NCBI RefSeq assembly: GCF_047149785.1 | Contig: NZ_BAAGBE010000001.1 | Span: 558,001 to 622,000, forward strand | Direction of reading: 5' to 3' | Origin: Nitrobacter sp047149785 | GTDB taxonomy: Bacteria; Pseudomonadota; Alphaproteobacteria; Rhizobiales; Xanthobacteraceae | DNA: 64,000 bases | In this document: positions 24,447 through 32,438 of the stretch, piece after piece | How the letters are laid out: every line of letters starts with the position of its first letter | How positions within the stretch are numbered: position 1 is the stretch's first letter | Made by a program: the position numbers and the translations under genes | The notes under the pieces: generated by a model | The model's database searches: none | Seen by the model: only the letters and a program-made list of their open reading frames with translations | Told to the model about the DNA's origin: nothing

Positions 24447-26905
24447 GTTTTGGATCGCTCAACCCACCCGATAACGGCATCGACAAGCCGCTGGTCGTCC
24501 GCATCGGCAGCAACAGCGAGATCGCCCTTGCGGGGTTTGATCGACCCGACGGACCAGTCGCGATATGCGACAGGTATCGAGGCCCGTCTTGCCGTCTCGA
24601 TGAGAGGATGCCCGAATAGCGGTTCCTCGAAGTCGGCGAGCAGCCAACCCGGATTATGCGGCGCGAGGACAGCACCGATCTCGTCGGCCGCGAGCGCTCC
24701 GGTTACGAAAACGTTGGGGTGTGACATCAAACGATCGTCGTTACAGGTCGCGCCGGCAATGACGATCGATCTAAAAGGATTCCGCCGTCGCAGACGCTCC
24801 ACCAATCTCCGGATCAAGCGAAAGGATGCGGGCGAGGGCGCGGACGGCAGGATCGCAAGCGACCGGCTCGCGCCACGGACCGGTGGCAGGGTCAGCGCGC
24901 GGGTTGGCCAATCCTGGAGCACCACCTTGCGGTTGGGCCAGCGGGACTTTGCAAACGCCTTGGCCATCCTGCCGGGAGCAAGAAGGGGCGCTTCGTCGGC
25001 AAGCGAGATGACGGCTTCGCCGAGGTCGCCTGCCGTCAGCCACGGATTGATCGAAAGGCCCATTTTTCGTAGCAGCCCGACCAACTGCGGAAACGGATTC
25101 GGCTCGACAATCTCGACGCGGTCGGGGTGTAGCCGTGCAATGATGCCTGCAGCCTCGGCGATGGTCGCCTCGGCGCCGAAACTCAACCGGACGGTCTGCG
25201 GGCTGCTGCCGTCGGCCGCCTTGAGATGAACGGCGTCGCGCTCCCGCAACAGCAGGATCGCGCGCTCGCCACGCTCGCGGAGATGGCGTGCTCGCTCCTC
25301 GGCGACGGCGGCGAAGCTCCGCCGATTGCCGAGAATCAGCACCGAAGGCTCAGAAGGCCATGTCAGCGCACGATCGAGCCTTGCACGCGCGGGCCGCAAC
25401 GGATCGGCGATTTCAAACGCGCGACATTCCTGCCGGTAGTCGGGAAATCGCCGGTCCAGAATCTCCAGATTGCGAAGCACCAGACCTCGCTTCTCGTGCT
25501 GGAAGGATTTCGAGCCGTGATGCCCGACATAGACCGACGGCGCGCAGACGTTGCGAAAACCCCTGGCGCGGGCGCGCAAGCAGAGATCGACATCCTCGAG
25601 ATAGCCCCGTTCAAAGTTTTCAGATAGCTCCCCGATGGCGGCAAGACAGCCACGCGTAACATAAAGACAGAAGCCGATGCCGCTTGGCACATCGGTGACA
25701 CCGCCGGCATTGGCTATGCCAGCGACCCGGTCGATCGCGAGAATGCTCTCGTAGCTTTGCATCGGGTTGAAGTCGTTCGGTATCGGAAACGAAAAGATGT
25801 CGCCGTTGTTCGACAGCGGGGTAACGGTCCCGATATTCGGCGCGGAGTGCGCCACGTTCGCCAGTCGCTCCACGAAGCCTGGCGGAACGACGGTGTCGGA
25901 ATTGAGCAGCACGACGTCGCCTGCGGGCGTATTCTCCAGCCCGCGATTGACTGCACCGACGAAGCCGAGATTGGTTTCATTCACCAGAAGGTCGATCGTG
26001 CCGGTGGCGGCAAGTTCGCTCAGATAATGTCGCAACTGCGGCTCGGGGCTGGCGTCGTTGATCGCCAGAATTCGGAAAGCCGGTCGTCCGTCCGCATTCC
26101 ACGCGCGCGACTTGATGAGGCTGTCAAAGCAGTCGAGCGTTGCCCGTACGTCCCGATATACCGGAACGATAACGGTGGGTGCGGTGGGATCGGATCGTAG
26201 CGCCACGGATTGGCGCGCATCGATCTGCAGACCGGGCGGAAAGGACAGGTTAGGAGCAAGCCGGCGAACCTGGAAGATCTCGCCGCCGCATGCCAGCGTC
26301 AGCATTTGAGGAGTTCTGGATGGCGGACGCCGAACTAGAAAAGCCGTCGCCTGAACGTCCATGCAGGCCAGCGGGTGAAACGAATTGGGTTCGAGTACGG
26401 TCGTGAGTGTACCGTTCTCAATGGCGAGGCTGACTTCGATCGTGTTTGCCGTGGTCCAGGCAACCCAGCCCGTCACGTGATTGTCGAACACCGAGCAACT
26501 CGCCCAGTGTCGGCCCCCCGCGCGCCGCAGGTCCTCGATGGCTGCCCGCAGAATCGCTGGATTACTGTCGCGTCCGATCAGATTGGCAGCCGCGGCGCGC
26601 CGTTGATCGCCTGTTGCCCAAGCGAGCATTCTGCGATTGGCGGCAAGATCTGACGGGTCGATGAGAAGTGCGGCAGCGAGGTCGGCCATGGCCGCATCCC
26701 TGCGCTCGAGCTTCCAGTTCGCCTCCGCGCGAAGAACGAAGCAATGGGCAGCCGATGGCGGCCTGACCCTGCACCGTCTGTCCGCGTACTTGAATGCTGA
26801 AAGAAAGTCCTGAGTTTTCAGGGCTTGCGCGGCCCTGCGTTCAAGCAGGACATGCGAGGGGAGTTCGAACCGTGCCTGGGTGTCACTGCCGGAACCGGGA
26901 ATCAT
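24443..26905 (-). CDS. Large family 2 glycosyltransferase with N-terminal helical region
   Basis: 820 residues. The N-terminus (about 20-110) is helical and TPR-like. The family 2 domain spans about residues 245-480: TVIVPVYRDVRATLDCFDSL, ILAINDASPEPQLRHYL, LGFVGAVNRGLE, the DxD-type VVLLNSDTVVPPGFVERL, and LEDVDLCLRARARGFRN. The C-terminal third (about 520-820) resembles a GT-B-like transferase remnant or domain (HLRERGERAILLLRERDAV), so this may be a two-domain enzyme. It is 4-nt overlapped with the next transferase and lies 90 nt after the unknown gene at 26996. The products probably extend a surface polysaccharide or decorate a secreted protein; acceptor unknown. Confidence 0.87.
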   Translation of the reverse strand: MIPGSGSDTQARFELPSHVLLERRAAQALKTQDFLSAFKYADRRCRVRPPSAAHCFVLRAEANWKLERRDAAMADLAAALLIDPSDLAANRRMLAWATGDQRRAAAANLIGRDSNPAILRAAIEDLRRAGGRHWASCSVFDNHVTGWVAWTTANTIEVSLAIENGTLTTVLEPNSFHPLACMDVQATAFLVRRPPSRTPQMLTLACGGEIFQVRRLAPNLSFPPGLQIDARQSVALRSDPTAPTVIVPVYRDVRATLDCFDSLIKSRAWNADGRPAFRILAINDASPEPQLRHYLSELAATGTIDLLVNETNLGFVGAVNRGLENTPAGDVVLLNSDTVVPPGFVERLANVAHSAPNIGTVTPLSNNGDIFSFPIPNDFNPMQSYESILAIDRVAGIANAGGVTDVPSGIGFCLYVTRGCLAAIGELSENFERGYLEDVDLCLRARARGFRNVCAPSVYVGHHGSKSFQHEKRGLVLRNLEILDRRFPDYRQECRAFEIADPLRPARARLDRALTWPSEPSVLILGNRRSFAAVAEERARHLRERGERAILLLRERDAVHLKAADGSSPQTVRLSFGAEATIAEAAGIIARLHPDRVEIVEPNPFPQLVGLLRKMGLSINPWLTAGDLGEAVISLADEAPLLAPGRMAKAFAKSRWPNRKVVLQDWPTRALTLPPVRGASRSLAILPSAPSPASFRLIRRLVERLRRRNPFRSIVIAGATCNDDRLMSHPNVFVTGALAADEIGAVLAPHNPGWLLADFEEPLFGHPLIETARRASIPVAYRDWSVGSIKPRKGDLAVAADADDQRLVDAVIGWVERSKT

Positions 26906-26995
26906 CTGGCAGCTTCCTGACCAGTTAACGCTTTGGTTGCTTCGAAGCGGTTGCTGGCCTCCGGAGCACGATCCGAAATTTCGGGAACCGGCTTT

Positions 26996-27886
26996 TTATC
27001 GGGCGGCGGCCGTCTGCCGCTGCTGGCTGCGGAAGACGCGCACCCGCGCCGAACCGGCTGGCTTGCGGGGCGCTGCGGGCGTCGCAACCTTTTCCATGGT
27101 CGCGATGTGTTCAATACCTATGCGAATGCCGACCAGCGGTTCGCGATTGGTCGGACCCGACAACACCACGCGCTTGCCGGTCGCGCGGAGGGTTGGCGCA
27201 TTCAGAAATCCTGCCTCGGCGACAAACTTCAGATCGTCGGTGCCGCTCATTTCGAGAACCACGGCGGTAAGAGGAAGTGCCAGGCCGCGGGTGCCGGCAT
27301 AGGTGCCAAGCGGCACCATTCTGCCGCTGCCGTTCTGACCGTTGGCGAACTGGACCGCATAACGGATATCCACGCTTGCGGGCCTGTCGGGCCATTCGAG
27401 AGCTACTCCCTCCACGCGGGACGGCGCGGCCGGGCCCGCGATCCATGCATTGGGGCCGACAACGACGTCGCCGCGGCCCGCGACGTGGCCGAGCACCTTC
27501 AGGCCTTCGGTTGCAATGTGGGTGTGTCCGATGCCGTTGCCCTGACCGGCGGCGGCGTCCGCTCGTCCGGCATGGATCTGTTCGACCCGCACGATAGCGG
27601 CCTGCGATCCGCCGGGTCTCGCCGGCTGGACCTGAACCCGCAAAGTGCCGGCCGCGTTGACCCGCACCACCAGACCGGAATTCGGCTTCCACAACGTAGG
27701 CTCGGTCGCGTCGGGATGCAGGATGATCTCCATGCGTTGCTCGTGCCCTTCGGCCGGCGCGACCAATACGCGAGGCGGAGAGACGGAATCGTCGGCGCTT
27801 TTGTAGTTTATGAAGAACAGCCCGCGGTCGAGACTCAGCACCTTGTGCTGCTCAGCGTCGTTCGTCGTCCCCCGAAACAGATCCAC
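26996..27886 (-). CDS. Protein of unknown function upstream of the large glycosyltransferases
   Basis: 296 residues, not recognised. It starts with a GTG preceded by GGGAG at 7-nt spacing. The sequence is beta-rich with alternating hydrophobic residues (LWKPNSGLVVRVNAAGTLRV, VDIRYAVQFANGQNGSGRMV) and has no signal peptide, no membrane segment and no catalytic motif that I can identify. The C-terminus is basic (SARVRVFRSQQRQTAAAR). It is read in the same direction as the two glycosyltransferases and is separated from the next start by 90 nt, so it likely belongs to their operon. It could be a carbohydrate-binding or export-substrate protein, but this is a guess from context. Confidence 0.7.
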   Translation of the reverse strand: MDLFRGTTNDAEQHKVLSLDRGLFFINYKSADDSVSPPRVLVAPAEGHEQRMEIILHPDATEPTLWKPNSGLVVRVNAAGTLRVQVQPARPGGSQAAIVRVEQIHAGRADAAAGQGNGIGHTHIATEGLKVLGHVAGRGDVVVGPNAWIAGPAAPSRVEGVALEWPDRPASVDIRYAVQFANGQNGSGRMVPLGTYAGTRGLALPLTAVVLEMSGTDDLKFVAEAGFLNAPTLRATGKRVVLSGPTNREPLVGIRIGIEHIATMEKVATPAAPRKPAGSARVRVFRSQQRQTAAAR

Positions 27887-27981
27887 TGTTCATCTCCCTC
27901 GATCGTGCCAGTCCGCCATGCGCGCGATCCTGTCGGAAAGTCCGCTATTGTGTAGGCCGCCGCCGACAATCGACGCGGTGC

Positions 27982-28128
27982 TCAATGGTCGGCTTTCCAT
28001 TTCAAAATCTCCCGGCCCGGATGCGTTCGTTTCCATTCCCGATAAAACGCAGCGGGAGCGTCGATCAAGATTTCCTTCAAGGTGCCAATCATGTGCGTGA
28101 TGAATGGAGCTGTCGTTGCAAGGCACAT
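27982..28128 (-). CDS. Small ORF, 48 residues, unknown
   Basis: Starts ATG TGC CTT at 28128 with GGGAG 4 nt upstream and ends TGA at 27982. The predicted peptide contains an amphipathic helix-like part (ITHMIGTLKEILIDAPAAFY) and the polar tail REWKRTHPGREILKWKADH. It follows the ORF at 28142 by 13 nt in the same direction and sits about 95 nt before the gene at 27886. No known family. Coding is supported by start context and position only. Confidence 0.35.
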   Translation of the reverse strand: MCLATTAPFITHMIGTLKEILIDAPAAFYREWKRTHPGREILKWKADH

Positions 28129-28141
28129 GCGACTCCCAAGA

Positions 28142-28369
28142 TCAGACCAGCAAGGCGGTCGATCGCGTCGGAGAGAGAGACTGCCGAATGCCGTCGGCTT
28201 CCACGCTCAGCATTGCGGCCATCTTGCGCAATCTGTCGTTCTCATCGCGCAGCAGAGTAATGGTATCTGCGATACTCTCGGCGGTATCCACCGCGTTAAC
28301 GCTGTCCAAATCCAGGTGCGGGATCTGCGGCAGTTCGTTGGAAGAACGTTGTGTTAATTTAAGTCTCAT
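28142..28369 (-). CDS. Small coiled-coil protein, 75 residues, unknown
   Basis: ATG at 28369 has GGAGG 7 nt upstream, better than the GTG at 28390. The peptide has a heptad-like segment (ITLLRDENDRLRKMAAMLSV) suggesting a short coiled coil, with polar ends. It would be the first gene of a leftward unit including the 48-residue ORF, the unknown gene at 26996 and the large transferases. No family recognised; no membrane segment. Confidence 0.5.
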   Translation of the reverse strand: MRLKLTQRSSNELPQIPHLDLDSVNAVDTAESIADTITLLRDENDRLRKMAAMLSVEADGIRQSLSPTRSTALLV

Positions 28370-28592
28370 TGCGAATGCCTCCGCGCTCACTCTTGTATTT
28401 TGGGATTATGCAGCGACTTCGGAATTCGTATCCAGCGGTCTCAACTATTCGACGGCTTTTAGGGCAGGAAGATGTCAGACGGAAGCTAAAGCTCATGAAC
28501 AAAGGTCCCAGTTCATTTGGAACTTGTCAACGCGCGAAATAATTAGAATGAGAATGCTATTGAAGGCTTCATTGACAAAAAATTTTTATTAA

Positions 28593-28617
28593 AAGAGGCG
28601 ACGCGCGTCGCCTTTTT
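28593..28617 (+). terminator. Intrinsic terminator-like hairpin before the GT4 gene
   Basis: Stem GGCGACG-CG-CGTCGCC (28597-28612) followed by TTTTT on the plus strand; the minus side also has a CTCTTTT tail. It lies just before the glycosyltransferase start and after an AT-rich stretch without a gene, so it ends either an unannotated small RNA or a leader (attenuator). Confidence 0.6.
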
Positions 28618-28646
28618 CCAACCGAGATGTGCTTGATGTCACGCCG

Positions 28647-30005
28647 ATGAAGATTTTATTCGTTCACAACAACTTTCCGGCGCAGTATCGCAATCTCGCG
28701 TCGGCTTTGGCTGGCGAGCCAGGCTTCGAACTCGCCGCCATTGGCGCATCGAACGCGCAGCCGATGCCTTCGGTCAAGTTGATTAAATATGCGCTTCCGG
28801 ATTCCGACGTCTCCGGAACGCATCCATTTGCGAGACGTTTCGATCTCGAGTGCCGGCGGGCCGAACAGGTTCTTTATAGCCTTTCGACGCTAGCGAGTGC
28901 CGGTTTTGCGCCCGACGTAATTTTCGCTCATCCCGGATGGGGCGAAACGCTGCCGTTGCGCACTATGTTCCCCGAAGCTAAACAAATCGTCTATTGCGAG
29001 TTTTTCTACGGCGCTGAAGGCCGCGACATAGGATTCGATCCGGAGTTTCCGATGTCGGGCCGGGACGGCCATATCGGGTTGCAGCTCAAGAACGCGACGA
29101 CGCTGCTAGCACTCGCAGAGTGTGATGTTGGAATTTCGCCCACATGTTGGCAACAGTCGACTTTTCCAAGGCATTATCAAAGCAAGATCGAAGTGATCCA
29201 TGAAGGAATTGACACATCGCTCGTGCGGCCGGATGCGCAGGCGCGCCTGAGGCTTCCGAACGGCCGACAGGTCTGCCGTTCGGATGAGATTGTGACGTTT
29301 GTGGTGCGCAATCTCGAGCCGCTCAGGGGGTATCACATCTTCATGCGCGCGCTTCCCGAAATAATGGCGCGCCGTCCCAACGCACAAGCTGTCATTATAG
29401 GAAGAGATGGATTGTCCTACGGCCTTCCTCCGCCAGCCGGCAGCAACTGGAAGTCGATCTTCCTGGAGGAGGTACGCGACCGGTTGGATATGTCGCGCGT
29501 TCATTTCATGGGCGGTGTTCCGTATAACACTTTTATTGAAGCACTTCAGGTGTCGTCGGCGCATGTCTATCTGACATACCCCTTCGTACTATCCTGGTCG
29601 GCGCTGGAAGCGATGAGCGCCGGTTGCCTTGTGATAGGATCCGATACGGCGCCGGTGCGTGAAGTCATTAGTTCCGGAGACAACGGGCTGTTGGTTCCTT
29701 TTTTTGCCGTCGACGAACTGGCTGAAAAGGTCGTGGAAGCGCTTCAGGAACCGGGTCGCTTCGATGCGGTCAGAGAGGCTGCCCGCCGCTTCGTTATCGA
29801 GCGCTATGACGCCGCGCGTGTCTGTATTCCGCGAATGAGGCAGCTTCTCGATATGAATGCGCCCGCAGCGGCCGCGCGTCGAAAGGTGTGGGCGGCGCGG
29901 CCCTCGTCGGAATGGCCGAGCGCCGTCAGGCATTCCCCGCGAAAGTCGATCGCTCCGATCGAAATTGAATTGTCGGGCAAGGATGATTCCGGTCTGTCTC
30001 GATGA
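28647..30005 (+). CDS. GT4-like glycosyltransferase
   Basis: 452-residue GT-B fold transferase. The N-terminus MKILFVHNNFPAQYRNLAS is the usual first strand and loop; the C-terminal domain shows FVVRNLEPLRGYHIFMRALP, VHFMGGVPYNTFIEALQVSS, the acidic pocket LSWSALEAMSAGCLVIGSDT with the E-x7-E-like motif region, and GDNGLLVPFFAVDELAEKV. These are marks of family 4 retaining transferases. I start at ATG 28647, where homology begins; a TTG 18 nt upstream is possible. The last 50 residues are low-complexity. It is alone in its direction between the large transferase operon and the HAD phosphatase gene. Donor and acceptor unknown. Confidence 0.88.
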   Translation: MKILFVHNNFPAQYRNLASALAGEPGFELAAIGASNAQPMPSVKLIKYALPDSDVSGTHPFARRFDLECRRAEQVLYSLSTLASAGFAPDVIFAHPGWGETLPLRTMFPEAKQIVYCEFFYGAEGRDIGFDPEFPMSGRDGHIGLQLKNATTLLALAECDVGISPTCWQQSTFPRHYQSKIEVIHEGIDTSLVRPDAQARLRLPNGRQVCRSDEIVTFVVRNLEPLRGYHIFMRALPEIMARRPNAQAVIIGRDGLSYGLPPPAGSNWKSIFLEEVRDRLDMSRVHFMGGVPYNTFIEALQVSSAHVYLTYPFVLSWSALEAMSAGCLVIGSDTAPVREVISSGDNGLLVPFFAVDELAEKVVEALQEPGRFDAVREAARRFVIERYDAARVCIPRMRQLLDMNAPAAAARRKVWAARPSSEWPSAVRHSPRKSIAPIEIELSGKDDSGLSR

Positions 30006-30080
30006 GATGGAAGAAACCTCGAGGAGGGGCGCTACGCTGACATGGAATTCGAGAAGCAGACCAGTGAAGGCTGTCGCCGA

Positions 30081-30812
30081 TCAACGAATGTCTGTCACGT
30101 CGGTTAGATCGTCGATCGTACAAGCCGCGCCCGAAAAGTCATCGTCGCTAAAATATGCGCTGCGTGAGATCAGGACAGGGATTCCCGCGTCCGCCGCGGC
30201 GGCCAGACCGATTCCCGAATCTTCAACAGCGAGGCATTGATGCGCGGGCAGATCCAGTTTGGACAGCACCTTCAGATATACGTCCGGCGCAGGCTTCTTC
30301 CTTGTCACTTCGTCGCCGGCGGCAATAGCGGCAAACCACTTCTCCCAGTCCTTGCCCAGCGAGGCCGAAAGCAACACATCGATATTGTCGCGCGAGGTCG
30401 TCGTTGCAATTGCCAGGGGCTGACCGCGCCGCCGCGCCGAATCCAACAGGGCGCGAATGCCTGGTCGAAGCGGGCAGCCGCCTTCGGTTATGAGCTTTGC
30501 ATAAAGACCGGTTTTGATTCGGTGTAGCTCGGCGATTTCGGAATCCGACAACAGCGGCGGTTGTCCGTCGCGCGCAGTGTCGAACGCGCGGATCCGCTCC
30601 TTTCCTCCCGCCACCCTGAGCAATTCCTTGTAGGTCGCGCGGTCCCAGTTCCAGTCAAGGCCGGCTCCGGCAAAGGCTGTGTTGAATGCCTGGCGGTGAG
30701 CCTCTTCGGTCTCGGCAAGCGTCCCATCGACATCGAAGATCAGGGCGCGCGCTTGAACAATCAATGCTCGGATACGATCCGGCGGCAAACTTGCGGTAAA
30801 CGTCTCGCTCAT
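30081..30812 (-). CDS. HAD-superfamily phosphatase, CbbY-like
   Basis: 243 residues with all HAD motifs: DVDGTLAETEEAHRQAFNTA (motif I nucleophile Asp), ATTTSRDN (motif II), KKPAPDVYLKVLSKL (motif III Lys) and AVEDSGIGLAAAADAGIPV (motif IV). The cap sequence is close to CbbY/Gph-type enzymes; CbbY removes the inhibitor xylulose-1,5-bisphosphate in Calvin-cycle bacteria. Substrate here is not proven. ATG at 30812 is preferred to the GTG at 30821. There is no cbb gene in the window. It converges with the glycosyltransferase upstream and stands alone. Confidence 0.87.
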   Translation of the reverse strand: MSETFTASLPPDRIRALIVQARALIFDVDGTLAETEEAHRQAFNTAFAGAGLDWNWDRATYKELLRVAGGKERIRAFDTARDGQPPLLSDSEIAELHRIKTGLYAKLITEGGCPLRPGIRALLDSARRRGQPLAIATTTSRDNIDVLLSASLGKDWEKWFAAIAAGDEVTRKKPAPDVYLKVLSKLDLPAHQCLAVEDSGIGLAAAADAGIPVLISRSAYFSDDDFSGAACTIDDLTDVTDIR

Positions 30813-30821
30813 TTTTCTCAC

Positions 30822-31124
30822 ATAGTCCGATTCATGATCTTCGGCAACGCATGCCGGCGGCGCAAGTGGCGCGGAGTCGTCCTGGCGTTTGAACGATACC
30901 CCGGGTGCGACAGGTGTGCATTGGCTCGATTCCGTCTAATTGACTAAATTCCTAATGCCGTGCATTGAGTGTCGAATCGGTCCGGTCCAGACGCGATAAT
31001 TGACTCGCCTTCCGGCGGCGGAAGGCGCACACTGCTCTAACCACCACGAAGGTTGTGGCTCTGTTAGGGGATCACGAGAACGCTGCTCGCGCTTCGTCCC
31101 CCCTCAAAACAAGGGAGCAACGCC
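30822..31124. other. Intergenic region with hairpin
   Basis: No gene seen. It contains a perfect hairpin GCCTTCCG-GCGG-CGGAAGGC (31011-31030) without a U-run, then a stretch upstream of the 31125 gene with CCACCACGAAGGTTGTGG (another short stem). Promoters for the flanking divergent genes must lie here. Confidence 0.5.
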
Positions 31125-31325
31125 ATGACGGTGCGACGTGGTATTATTCAGCAAAAGCCTTTGAAGGATCGTCTGGTCGAGTTTGCGGCAAACGCTCGCA
31201 AAGCTGCTGATGAGCTTCCTCCGGGCGCTCGCCGGGAAGAGGCGTTAAAGAGAGCACGCCAGGCGGATACGGCGGCTCATATCGATGCGTGGGTGAATTC
31301 GTCGGGACTGCAGACGCCAAAGTAG
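31125..31325 (+). CDS. Small conserved-type protein, 66 residues, unknown
   Basis: ATG has GGGAG 8 nt upstream. The peptide is helical and charged (LKDRLVEFAANARKAADELP, ARREEALKRARQADTAAHID) with no membrane segment or Cys. Proteins of this kind occur beside stress and regulatory genes in Bradyrhizobiaceae, as I recall, but no function is known. It lies alone, with 300 bp before and 500 bp after. Confidence 0.72.
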   Translation: MTVRRGIIQQKPLKDRLVEFAANARKAADELPPGARREEALKRARQADTAAHIDAWVNSSGLQTPK

Positions 31326-31833
31326 ACGTAGATCCGACGCGCATCCACTAAAGCCAAGCGTTTGGACCCCATGGCGCGGCCCAGAGTGCGCACGAGCGCA
31401 TTCGACGGCCGAGTGGACCGGCCGGGATCAAAGAAAAAGAGCCATCCCTTTCCGGGATGGCTCGAGGCGAAGCTTGGAGATCGTCCAGCCCTGTGTACTG
31501 CCGTTACCTTGTTTGCAGCCATACGGCTCCAGAGTGATCGATGTCCGGCTGATTCGGCTGTGACCGGATTAACACAACGCGCTTTTCTCATACGCCTGTC
31601 GTTGCATCAGCATATCGACGCGCGGCATTCCGGGTCGGTTACGATACGGACGCCGCGAGTTCCGGAACGTTACCTCGGAAAGACGGTTACGACAGGTTCG
31701 GACGGGCGCCTGATTGAGGCGGCGGACGTCCCGGAGCGCACGGAACACGGTCCAGCCGACCGGAGAAATATGTCTTGCGTTACAGCATAATATGGGTTTC
31801 TTTCGTGCAAAGATATCTTCACGGAGAACGAAA
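31326..31833. other. Intergenic region, no gene supported
   Basis: 508 bases with several short overlapping frames, none with a credible start or family. The only clear structure is the minus-strand terminator hairpin near 31430-31462. Its right end carries the leader and ribosome site (ACGGAGAAC) of the PadR-type gene. Confidence 0.5.
31430..31462 (-). terminator. Orphan intrinsic terminator on the minus strand
   Basis: On the minus strand GAGCCATCCC-GGAAA-GGGATGGCTC is followed by TTTTTCTTTG, a typical rho-independent terminator. No leftward gene is seen between 31463 and 31833 that it could end. Confidence 0.7.
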
Positions 31834-32259
31834 ATGACGGCTCCATCATCAAAGGGTGTGGCCGAAGACGATCTGCGTCTGGTTGCACTCGCGCTTACTG
31901 CCGAGGCCCCCCGTCATGGTTACGATGTCATCCAAACGATCGAGAAAATGACGGCTGACTGGTTTTTGCCCAGCCCCAACGTTGTCCATCCCATGCTGGC
32001 GAATCTGGTGGAATCGGGCCATCTGACCGCATCCGCCGATCCTCCGAGGCTCTTTTCCATCACGGACCAGGGGCGCGCTTTCCTGGAGCAGAATCGCGAT
32101 CGCGCCGACGCCGTCCTCAATCGCCTGAATGCGCTCGGCGAACGCGTCAGTCGCTGGCGGAAAGCGCTCGGACTCGCGGAAAGGTTGAAAGAGGCCGACG
32201 AAAACGCCACGGAAGGCCTTTTGGATGTCCTCGCCCGCGCCGCCATGCCGAGAAAATAA
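31834..32259 (+). CDS. PadR-family transcriptional regulator
   Basis: 141 residues. The winged-helix domain reads LRLVALALTAEAPRHGYDVI followed by LPSPNVVHPMLANLVESGHL and FSITDQGRAFLEQN, the PadR layout of a GYxLI-like helix, S-P-x-x-x-P-x-L-x-x-L-E recognition segment and wing. The C-terminal helix (LGERVSRWRKALGLAERLKE) is the dimerisation arm. ATG at 31834 has GGAG 7 nt upstream; the frame extends 40 codons further without a good start. It points toward ackA-xfp, which are transcribed from the other side; whether it controls them is unknown. Confidence 0.85.
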   Translation: MTAPSSKGVAEDDLRLVALALTAEAPRHGYDVIQTIEKMTADWFLPSPNVVHPMLANLVESGHLTASADPPRLFSITDQGRAFLEQNRDRADAVLNRLNALGERVSRWRKALGLAERLKEADENATEGLLDVLARAAMPRK

Positions 32260-32438
32260 AGACGACGGGCAGGAGAGGGTACATGCGCGGGGGCCGGTCG
32301 GCGTTCGCTCCGGAGTGAAACCGGCGGCGGAGATAGTTTTGACACGGAGTGGCGCGGAGCCCGAGCGCTTGAGATGGGTTTCTGCCCGTCCGCATGAAGA
32401 ACCGGCCGCCGCGGTGCCCCGGCGCTGCCGCGGGCATA

